A stretch of 34,212 nt of DNA, from contig CAUJFU010000455.1 of the NCBI GenBank assembly GCA_963169055.1, positions 1 through 34,212 of the forward strand, read 5' to 3'. Below, in pieces: positions 24,479-31,822 of the stretch. Made by a program: the position numbers and the translations under genes. A model generated the notes under the pieces. It had not been told where the DNA came from and searched no databases. It saw nothing but the letters and a program-made list of their open reading frames with translations. Source of the DNA: Myxococcota bacterium. GTDB taxonomy: Bacteria; Myxococcota_C; UBA6777. Every line of letters begins with the position of its first letter. Within the stretch, counting starts at the first letter, position 1.

Positions 24479-27217
24479 CTAAGCATGGTGAACCTCAAGA
24501 AAAAAGCCGGTGCGTTCGTAAACTTGTTCTGCGATCCGTTGAAGCTCCGTCTTTTCGGGAGTTCGGGGGAGTTGGATGCGCACAAGTCGTGTGCGTTTGT
24601 GGATCCCGGGTTCTTTGGCAAGCCCCCAACTTTTCGGCAAGATCGCACGCACTTCTTGTTTAATGCCGTACTCGTTGGGTTCGGGATTGATTTGGATCGT
24701 CCATCCGATATGTTGGGCCAACTGCTCGACCTGCGTTGTGTAGCGTTCGCCAACATAGGGCGACAAAAAGCTAAGAACGATCTGGTTGCCCTTTTTGCTT
24801 TTTTTGTAAGGGCGGTGTGGGCAATGCGCGAAGACTTCTTCGATGCGTAGATAGGCTTGATTGATCTCCAACGGTGCGGAGGCTTCGATCTGTACGGATG
24901 ATTCGATGCTTTCAGATGTTCTGATCTGTGCCGATGTTTCGATGTTTTCGGAGTTTCCGATCTGTGCCGAAACGGGCGTCTGTTCGGATGCTTGGAGGGA
25001 TGGGAAGGTTTCGCTGTGATCGGAGAAGTGGAGGGGAGCGTGGGTAGGGTGTGTGGTGGTGGGAACGTGTGAGTGGGAGAGAGAAAGATCGGGCGTGGGG
25101 AGCGGTTGTGGGTGGAGCGTAAGTTGGTAACCTGTGTCTTTGAGAAAAGATTCTTGGATCTGCTGAATCGTCGATGGGTCGGCTGTTTTTGGAGCAGGGC
25201 AGTAGACACGCAAGTGAACGCGCTGTTCTTCGTGCAGGATCGAAGGGTTGCGTTGAGGCTGCCAGCCATGAGGCAATAAGCGGCGAGCGGATTCTTCGAG
25301 AGCAGCGTGGTGGGGCATCTCGTTGAGATGGACTTTCCAACCTGTGCGTTGGGTGATGGTCTCGAACTGTTCGGCGTATTGGCTTTGGGCTTTTTGTGGG
25401 AAGTAGAAGAAGAGCAAAAGGATGTACTCTTCTCTTCGGGCTCCTTTTTTGTAGAGGCCGGATTCTTCGGGCAAGACTTCGGTCACGATTTGAAGAGCGC
25501 GGTTCATCTCGACGCGCCCTTGGGCTTGTAGGGGTCGATGGCGCGTGGGGGTGGGTTGTGGAGAAGTCAATCGAAAGAGCTGTGGACGGCGTGGGTCAGG
25601 ATGAAAGAACTGAGGGTGTTCGAGCAACACATGATGGAGCGCATCGATCTCTTCGGTCGATGGGGTAAGATCAGGTCCGCTCCATCGAGCATAGAGATCG
25701 GCCACACGATAAAGCCCGCGTGTGCCGCTTTCAGACCACAAAGCCTGATGAAGATGCGAGAGTCCCGTCGCATCGAGCGGCTGTTTGGTCGGAGCCAACG
25801 AGACTTGCATCGTGGAGGTGGGGGGATAAAAGATTTGGCGCGGAGGTTGGAAGCGCAAGACTTCGCCATTTTGGGGCAAAAAGATATCGCAATGCACCGT
25901 GTGATCGACCATTTGTGCGAGAGATTCGCGGGCATCACCTTCGCCATGAACCAAGACGACGCCTTGTGCGGGATCCAGTCCACCCACGAGACCCGCGATC
26001 TCACCGCTGTCTGCGTGGGCCGAAAGTGCGTACTTTTCGACTTGACAAGCGACGAGGATATCACGGTCGTTGATGCGCAGGCGACGTTGTGGTGCGGGGG
26101 CATCGGCCAGTTCGATCAATCGGCGCCCGGGGGCTTCTTCGTCTTGGTAGCCTGTGATCGCGATCAGGTTGCGCGCATCTTGTGCCAAAGCCGCTGCATA
26201 AAAAGCAGAAGGTCCACCTGTCATCATGCCCGAGGATGCGATGATACAGCAGGGAGGCCCCTCGATAATTCGCTCTCGTTGGATTTGAGAGCGGACGCGA
26301 TGAATCGAGCCTCCTGTCGGAAAAAAGGGGTTGTTTCCACGTTGGACGCTGTGACGCAGATGCTGTTGGAGGTAGGTTGGGAAGCGGCTGTAGGTGTCAC
26401 AAACGGATTGCACCATGCCATCGACAAAGATCGGATAGGGAGGGAGTTGGCCTTTGGCGATCGCGCTTTGTAGGATCAAGATAACTTCTTGGGCGCGTCC
26501 GACCGCAAATGCGGGGATGATCACCTTGCCACCGTTGCTGAGGATCGTGTGAACCGTTCGTACCAGATTGGCCTCTTGGGTCGGACGATGCGCGTGCATC
26601 CGATCCCCGTACGTCGACTCGATCATCACCACATCAGGTCGGATCTGTGGGGCCAACATCCCCGGGACGGTTCGTTGATCCGTCACCGAGATATCGCCGC
26701 TCAACAGCAGCGATCCGCTCCGACCCTGCAAGTGGATCGCACTGGCCCCCAAGATGTGGCCCGCAGGATAAAAGGTCGCGGCGACTTCGCCGTTAGAGAG
26801 GCGCAGCGGATAATCGAAGGGGACTGGGCGGATGCGCCCAAGACAAGAATCCATCGCAGAGGCCGGATACAGCGGGATCTCCCCGTCTAACTGATAACGC
26901 TCCTGCATCTGCCGTTGGCTGTCCGAAAACAAGATCCGCAATACGGCAAACGTCGCGGGTGTCATATAGATCGGGACATCGGGGTAAGCGAGATGCACAA
27001 GCGGTAAAGCCCCCGAATGATCCATGTGCGCATGCGTCAACAAGATCGCATCGATCGGACCCGCTTCTTCTTTGATACGCGCAAGATCAGGAAGTTGATC
27101 GCCCCCCGATGCGCCGATCCGAATGCCCGCGTCGATCAAAAATCGATAGGCCCCAAATTCGACGATTGTACTGGATGCGCCCACCTCATGCGCGCCGCCC
27201 AACGGCAAGATCCGCAT
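24479..27217 (-). CDS. Beta-CASP metallo-beta-lactamase RNase with duplicated C-terminal domain
   Basis: The 912-residue product starts at ATG 27217 behind GAGGAG. Residues 1-460 are a full MBL/beta-CASP RNA hydrolase of the CPSF73/YSH1-like type. Visible motifs are HAHMDH (62-67), PAGHILGAS (151-159), LLLSGDIS (170-177), IIPAFAVGRAQE (233-244), a GMMTGGP segment (330-336) and SAHAD (399-403). Such enzymes cut or trim RNA using two zinc ions and are usually 450-550 residues long. Here a helical region (485-550) is followed by a domain at about 570-703. A low-complexity linker (704-786, with SAQI..SENIE-type repeats) comes next, and then a second copy of the domain at about 787-910. Both copies share YKK, a TGW or IGW step, an RxLLPxGW/RAILPKSWG step, and TGYQLTLH/TGFFLEVH at the end. 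I do not recognise the domain; RNA binding is a guess. Confidence 0.88.
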   Translation of the reverse strand: MRILPLGGAHEVGASSTIVEFGAYRFLIDAGIRIGASGGDQLPDLARIKEEAGPIDAILLTHAHMDHSGALPLVHLAYPDVPIYMTPATFAVLRILFSDSQRQMQERYQLDGEIPLYPASAMDSCLGRIRPVPFDYPLRLSNGEVAATFYPAGHILGASAIHLQGRSGSLLLSGDISVTDQRTVPGMLAPQIRPDVVMIESTYGDRMHAHRPTQEANLVRTVHTILSNGGKVIIPAFAVGRAQEVILILQSAIAKGQLPPYPIFVDGMVQSVCDTYSRFPTYLQQHLRHSVQRGNNPFFPTGGSIHRVRSQIQRERIIEGPPCCIIASSGMMTGGPSAFYAAALAQDARNLIAITGYQDEEAPGRRLIELADAPAPQRRLRINDRDILVACQVEKYALSAHADSGEIAGLVGGLDPAQGVVLVHGEGDARESLAQMVDHTVHCDIFLPQNGEVLRFQPPRQIFYPPTSTMQVSLAPTKQPLDATGLSHLHQALWSESGTRGLYRVADLYARWSGPDLTPSTEEIDALHHVLLEHPQFFHPDPRRPQLFRLTSPQPTPTRHRPLQAQGRVEMNRALQIVTEVLPEESGLYKKGARREEYILLLFFYFPQKAQSQYAEQFETITQRTGWKVHLNEMPHHAALEESARRLLPHGWQPQRNPSILHEEQRVHLRVYCPAPKTADPSTIQQIQESFLKDTGYQLTLHPQPLPTPDLSLSHSHVPTTTHPTHAPLHFSDHSETFPSLQASEQTPVSAQIGNSENIETSAQIRTSESIESSVQIEASAPLEINQAYLRIEEVFAHCPHRPYKKSKKGNQIVLSFLSPYVGERYTTQVEQLAQHIGWTIQINPEPNEYGIKQEVRAILPKSWGLAKEPGIHKRTRLVRIQLPRTPEKTELQRIAEQVYERTGFFLEVHHA

Positions 27218-27285
27218 CGTTCTCCTCTTGTGTCTGTTTCTTTGTGGTGTGCCTTGGCCTCGGTTCTAAAGAAGACTAGCAAAAC

Positions 27286-27311
27286 ACTATACTTTTTCCG
27301 TTGTGTGTCAA
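27286..27311 (-). promoter_or_regulatory. Candidate promoter for the beta-CASP RNase gene
   Basis: On the minus strand, TTGACA (27311-27306) is a perfect -35 and TATAGT (27291-27286) a good -10. The spacing is only 14 bases, which is short for a sigma70 promoter. A 16-base spacing would use the weaker TAGTGT. Position about 70 bp before the RNase start fits its promoter. Confidence 0.35.
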
Positions 27312-27369
27312 GCCTAAGCGTGTGTGCGCTTGCGATGGGGTGAGCTATCGGCCAATCGTTCCGATGTCC

Positions 27370-27490
27370 TGGGGTTTTGAGACGACGGAAAGAGTTTCTG
27401 CGGTCGGTCGTGTTGGGCGATCGCTCAATCGGGCCGGTGTTCGAGGGCTTTGGAGAAGATAGAAAGAGCTTCTGCGGCCCAGTCGTGTTG
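27370..27490. repeat. Degenerate duplicate of the UbiB-like gene's 3' end
   Basis: About 48 bp just downstream of the UbiB-like stop (27370-27417) resemble the last part of that gene (27443-27490). They share TCTGCGG, GTCGTGTTGG, GAAAGAG and a GGNTTTGNGA stretch (N = mismatch). The offset is 73 bp. Read on the minus strand, the copy would give a decayed AQHDRPQKLF against GQHDWAAEAL in the gene. It looks like a tandem duplication that has decayed after the stop codon. Confidence 0.65.
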
Positions 27491-29020
27491 GCCTTGGAGT
27501 CGTGCGATCAGCGAAGACAATCCAAGGCCGATGCGTTGAATGACCGGTAGATCGGGAGGGATGTGGCCGGGTGGTGGAAGGCGAGGCACTTTTCCGCCGC
27601 GAGTAAGGATCTGCCGAGATTGCGAGAGGCCGTCTTCCATAAAACTTTCGATCCAACGGGTCGAAAATCGAAAGGGTTGATTTTCGGGGGAGAGCGGTTC
27701 AAGAAACTTGCGGATGGCAGCGAGATACGCATCAAAGACGATGGGGTCTTGTGTGGGGAATCCGTAGGTTTGTGCGGTGGTTTCGCGGAAACGCGCTTCG
27801 TCTTTGTGGATGTGAGCAGAGATGTTGTGCAAGAAAGAGCGAATAAAGCGCGGATTGACCTCAGCCGAAGCACCGAAGTCAAGAAAGGTGATGCTGCCAT
27901 CGGCGTGGAAGATGTAATTGCCGGGGTGTGGGTCAGCGTTGACGTAGTTGTGGAGAAACAAAGACTCCCAATAGTAGCGGAAAAGCGTAACCGCAGCGCG
28001 ATCGCGCACCGAAGAGCCGGCTTTTTGGATGTCTGTAAAGGTCATCCCGTCGATGTATTCGGAGACAAGGATGCGTTTGGTCGAGATATCTGCGAATACG
28101 CGGGGGATCTTGATGTGTGGGTGGCCTGCAAAAAGGTCAGAAAAGCGCTGTTGTGCGCGGGCTTCGCGTTGGTAATCGAGTTCGTCGAGCAGTTGTTGAC
28201 GCGCTTGATCGAGGAGGTCTTTGGCGTTGTAGTAGCGGATCAATGGAGAGAGCATCGTTTCGAAGATCTTGAGGTTTTTGAGATCGCTGTCAAAGGCGCG
28301 GTCGACATCGGGGTATTGGACCTTGACGATCACACGGGTGCCGTCGCGGAGTGTTGCGCGGTGGACTTGGCCGACCGAAGCCGCTGCAAAAGGTGTCGGC
28401 TCGAAATAAGCGAAGTGATCCTCAAGCAAGCAATCCAGTTCGGATTCGATCATGGACTGGCTGGCATCGGGTGGAAGGGCGGGTGCGGAGGCTTGCAGGC
28501 GCGAAAGCGCTTTTTGGTATATGGGGGCGAGTTCGGCGGGCAAGACGCCCTCCAAATAAGAAAGCATTTGACCGACTTTTTGCGCGACGCCCTTTAAGGT
28601 CCCGAGGGTTCGGAAGAGTTCTTCTGCGATGGCCTCTTGTTGCTTCAGCAGCTTTTCTCGTGCGATGCGCTCTTTGTCGGTTTCTGGAGTCTCTGCCGAG
28701 GCTTGATCTTTCGGGGTGCCGAGTTCTACAGTGCGGCGCAGCGCCAGCGGGATTGCGTGGCGTGCCACCCATCCCGCTTTAAAGAACCGACCGATCCGCG
28801 AAGTTGGGATCGAATGGATCTGTTCGAGCTTTTGTGGATCGGTCGAACCTGCCGCCGTTAGGGACTCTGGATGTTGCACTTGCTGCGTTGAGGTCGAGAT
28901 CTCTTCGGAGTGTGCGCGTTCGAGAGATGTGGGCGTGTCGATGTCGTTTGCCGCTTCGGGTTGTGCGTTTTTGGCGGGTGCTGGGGTTTGGCTCTCGACC
29001 TTGTCAAAAGGATGGGTCAT
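27425..29020 (-). CDS. UbiB/ABC1 (ADCK) atypical kinase-like protein
   Basis: The 531-residue product starts at ATG 29020, with GAGGA five to six bases upstream. An unstructured Glu/Thr/Pro-rich N-terminus (1-70) is followed by the ABC1 fold. The KxGQ motif K148-V-G-Q151 lies in an N-terminal extension helix. The Ala-rich loop AAASVGQ (212-218) replaces the usual Gly-rich loop, and the ATP-site Lys is Lys233 (VIVKVQYP). ADPHPGNY (362-369) stands for the catalytic loop and LDFG (380-383) for the metal-binding motif. Family members are ATPases or kinases at membranes that aid ubiquinone synthesis or lipid handling. The N-terminal tail is longer than usual, and no C-terminal UbiB membrane helices are evident, so this is a soluble ABC1 protein rather than UbiB proper. 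It is followed downstream by the RNase gene after a 207-bp gap. Confidence 0.9.
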   Translation of the reverse strand: MTHPFDKVESQTPAPAKNAQPEAANDIDTPTSLERAHSEEISTSTQQVQHPESLTAAGSTDPQKLEQIHSIPTSRIGRFFKAGWVARHAIPLALRRTVELGTPKDQASAETPETDKERIAREKLLKQQEAIAEELFRTLGTLKGVAQKVGQMLSYLEGVLPAELAPIYQKALSRLQASAPALPPDASQSMIESELDCLLEDHFAYFEPTPFAAASVGQVHRATLRDGTRVIVKVQYPDVDRAFDSDLKNLKIFETMLSPLIRYYNAKDLLDQARQQLLDELDYQREARAQQRFSDLFAGHPHIKIPRVFADISTKRILVSEYIDGMTFTDIQKAGSSVRDRAAVTLFRYYWESLFLHNYVNADPHPGNYIFHADGSITFLDFGASAEVNPRFIRSFLHNISAHIHKDEARFRETTAQTYGFPTQDPIVFDAYLAAIRKFLEPLSPENQPFRFSTRWIESFMEDGLSQSRQILTRGGKVPRLPPPGHIPPDLPVIQRIGLGLSSLIARLQGQHDWAAEALSIFSKALEHRPD

Positions 29021-29203
29021 CGATATCCTCGGTGTGTCGGTGGTTTTTGACCTCGCGACGGTTTGGATGATGCACGTGAAGATCCGTTGTGTGGGAGGGG
29101 TGGTGGATGGTTGATGGGTTTGTCAAGTTGTGACACGCAAAGCGTTCAGGCTTGGCCCTGAAATGCGCGTGGTAGTTTTTTCAATATTGAAGGAGACGCA
29201 AGG

Positions 29204-31684
29204 ATGTCAACGCAAACGCGTATCAAGTCACGCAAAAAAGATCAACACAACCAAAAAACACCCACGTCTTTTGCCGAAGAGATGGGGCGTTACGCCAACG
29301 AAGAGGACGAGGAGGGCGAAGCGATGGCGCTAGACGGACGGAAACATTGGGAGGATGGAGATGGGGAGGGGTCTTCGGGTGAAGCGATGGCCCAATTGCG
29401 CCAGATATTGCGCTTGTTAAGCAATGATGTACGCGGGCTTTTGAAGGAACTTCCCACCGATTTGGCTTTGCCCGGTCTGGATCCTGCGCGTGTCGAAGAG
29501 GGCTTGCGTCAAGCAGAAACTTTCTTGCAAAAGCCGTCGTTTGTGGTGGGATTTGCAGGAGGATTCAACGCTGGAAAAAGCATGTTGATCAACGCGCTGT
29601 TGGGCCAACATATCCTCAAAGATGGCGCTGCACCGACCACGTCGACTGTCACGCGGATCATCGCTTGCAAACCCGGCCAAGAACAGATGGTGATCCACTT
29701 TTTTACACCCGCCCAATTTGAAGAACTCTTCGATCGCTATCACGCAGACTTTGCCGAACTGTACCAGCATCACGTCAAGGAAGCTCCCCACGGACGGGAA
29801 GAATTGACGGGACTGCTTGAAGATATCAAATACCTTCAAAAACAACTCGAAGACGCCGAGTGGAACACCAAAACACGCGGACTCGACAGCTTTTATGACC
29901 TCGTGTTGTCGTACGTCAACCACAAAAACTTGTTGTCCTCGCGCCCTGCAATCGAACCGCTCACCCGCAAGAATCTGTTGTATTACACCACAAAGGCCGA
30001 TAATTCGGTCTCTCCGTTGGTTCGCGAAGTCCAGCTTGAGATCAATCATCCGATGCTCGCCGAAGGTAGCGAGTTGATCGACCTGCCCGGGCTTGGATCG
30101 CCCGATCCTCGGGATGAAGAGATCACGGTAGCCGCACTTCGAGGCGACGAAGACACCGGAAAACGCGAGTGCGACGCAGTGGTGCATGTGATGGATGCCT
30201 TGTCGCCTTTTCGTGCAGGCGAGGATCGGCTCTTCCAGATCTATCGGCGCGTGTGGGGCGAAAGCTTTGCCAAGCGAGTGTTTTTGGTGGTGAGTCGGTG
30301 GGGCAAACTCGAACAAGAAACCGCCGAAGAGATGTTGACCGTTGCGCAAACCCTCAAGCGCGTGGTTGAGCGTTACCATGTCGAAGGGAAAAAAGTCTTT
30401 ATCGTGGATGGTCGCGCAGGAAGCCAGTACGAATCCAGCGGACAAAACGACAACGAGACCCGCGATCGCGAGATCCGCCGCCGCGCTTCCATCGAACACG
30501 AGCTGCGCTCCTGTGAATTGCCAAGCGGCCACAACCTTTTTGATGTGACCATCCAAACAACCATCGACGGCAACGTCCCAACGTTGCGAGATTCGCTGCG
30601 TTATTACTTGGCCTTTTACAAAGAATACCTCCATCTTGCCGATGCGATGAGGATGTTGGAGACGCAAGTCAACCGCGTTCAACAAGCCACTTCGTTGTCT
30701 TTGCCCCCTCTCGATCAATTGGATGACGACGAAGGGCGCTTTATCGAAGAGTGTCGCAGCGATATCGATCGCCAACTCAAAAGCATCCGCGCACGCGCTC
30801 GCACCGAGATCCAACGCTTCTTACAATCCACCCTCCGAGACGAAGTGTTGCCCCGTGATCTAGGCAATCTTTTTGAGGGCTTCTATCAAGCCTCCTCTCA
30901 TCGCCTTGAACAACAAGATCCTGATGCCTTGCTTCAAGAACTGATGACCTCGCAGATCCTCGCGCAAGGACCGCTGACCACCCCCGGTCCTTGGGAAGCT
31001 TTTCGCTTTTTGCTCAAACAAGAAGTCACGCGCCTTGACGAAGAAGTCGAACAATTTTGTGCCAGCATCATCGATCAGATCTTGCAGCGATATCGTGATT
31101 TCCTCTTCAATGATCTCGGTCTGATGGGGCTTTTGGAACGATCCTTTGGCGATTCGCCCGAAGGTCGCAAGGTGGCAAAATCCTTCCAAGATATGTTGAT
31201 GCAACTCGGACACGATCTGCGCCTGATTGCACGCAACCTCAACCGCGTCTTTTTCTACGAATACAGCGACGTGTACCACCGACGCGATCACCTTGATGCT
31301 CTCGTCAATGTTCGCGAAGAACTCGAAGAACAATTCCAACACGATCTGCACATGGGGCCGGGTGATGCGCGAAATGCGACTCGCTGGTTGTTGCGTCAGA
31401 AAATGGATTACCACGCACGCAAACTCGCGACGTATCTTCCTTTGTGCTTTTTGCAACAGCTTCAAGAGCTACACAACGGATTGACCGACCTGATCGATTC
31501 GACCAGCTTTGCGATCCGACAGTCTTATCTCGAACGGCTCGAGCGTCGTGAGATCGGTTATGAAGTCGATCGCATCCGCCATCGCTACCGCCAGATCCGC
31601 GTTTGCCTTGAACATCTCCAGACCGTTCGCAGCCGTATGAACGAAGGACGCCAGCTACTCCAAGCCCACCGACCCACCCATTAA
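29204..31684 (+). CDS. Dynamin-like GTPase
   Basis: The 826-residue product starts at ATG 29204, with AGGAG (29191-29195) eight bases upstream. A charged disordered N-terminus (1-60) leads to a helix and then a dynamin-family G domain. Motifs seen are G1 GGFNAGKS (119-126), G2 threonines in APTTSTVT (143-150) and G3 DLPGLG (293-298). An inserted helical segment (about 165-245) lies between G2 and G3. At the expected G4 site the sequence is VVSRWGKLE (362-370) instead of N/TKxD, so the guanine-specificity motif is atypical. Residues 470-826 are long helices that would form the stalk, with no clear transmembrane paddle. Bacterial dynamin-like proteins remodel or protect membranes. The gene stands alone between a divergent UbiB-like gene (183 bp) and a convergent gene. 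Confidence 0.85.
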   Translation: MSTQTRIKSRKKDQHNQKTPTSFAEEMGRYANEEDEEGEAMALDGRKHWEDGDGEGSSGEAMAQLRQILRLLSNDVRGLLKELPTDLALPGLDPARVEEGLRQAETFLQKPSFVVGFAGGFNAGKSMLINALLGQHILKDGAAPTTSTVTRIIACKPGQEQMVIHFFTPAQFEELFDRYHADFAELYQHHVKEAPHGREELTGLLEDIKYLQKQLEDAEWNTKTRGLDSFYDLVLSYVNHKNLLSSRPAIEPLTRKNLLYYTTKADNSVSPLVREVQLEINHPMLAEGSELIDLPGLGSPDPRDEEITVAALRGDEDTGKRECDAVVHVMDALSPFRAGEDRLFQIYRRVWGESFAKRVFLVVSRWGKLEQETAEEMLTVAQTLKRVVERYHVEGKKVFIVDGRAGSQYESSGQNDNETRDREIRRRASIEHELRSCELPSGHNLFDVTIQTTIDGNVPTLRDSLRYYLAFYKEYLHLADAMRMLETQVNRVQQATSLSLPPLDQLDDDEGRFIEECRSDIDRQLKSIRARARTEIQRFLQSTLRDEVLPRDLGNLFEGFYQASSHRLEQQDPDALLQELMTSQILAQGPLTTPGPWEAFRFLLKQEVTRLDEEVEQFCASIIDQILQRYRDFLFNDLGLMGLLERSFGDSPEGRKVAKSFQDMLMQLGHDLRLIARNLNRVFFYEYSDVYHRRDHLDALVNVREELEEQFQHDLHMGPGDARNATRWLLRQKMDYHARKLATYLPLCFLQQLQELHNGLTDLIDSTSFAIRQSYLERLERREIGYEVDRIRHRYRQIRVCLEHLQTVRSRMNEGRQLLQAHRPTH

Positions 31685-31701
31685 GCGCAGTGGTTATCGG
31701 C

Positions 31702-31822
31702 GAGACACGAAGAGGGCGTTGGGTGAGGAAGAGGGTTGGGTGGACGGATGTGTGTGCGGGACTGAACGCGGGGGAGACTAAGAGGGGCGTTGGGTGAGGA
31801 AGAGGGCTTGGTGGACACCACG
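31702..31822. repeat. Duplicated 3' end of the unknown minus-strand gene
   Basis: About 48 bp at 31702-31750, in the 93-bp gap after the dynamin-like gene, match 31774-31822, which covers the stop and last codons of the minus-strand gene. Both copies share CGTTGGGTGAGGAAGAGGG, start with GAGAC and include GTGGAC. The offset is about 71 bp, nearly that of the duplicate beside the UbiB-like gene. Confidence 0.75.

Noticed and set aside
25538-26473. A 311-codon plus-strand open frame opposite the beta-CASP RNase gene.
   Set aside because: The minus strand carries all RNase motifs in order, and the plus frame has no motif or ribosome binding site.
29145-29162. TTCAGG/CCTGAA inverted repeat upstream of the dynamin-like gene, considered as an operator.
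   Set aside because: It is only a 6-bp stem with a 6-base loop and no second copy, so it could easily occur by chance.
29417-30814. A 465-codon minus-strand open frame opposite the dynamin-like gene.
   Set aside because: The plus strand encodes the full G-domain motifs. The antisense frame has shadow composition.
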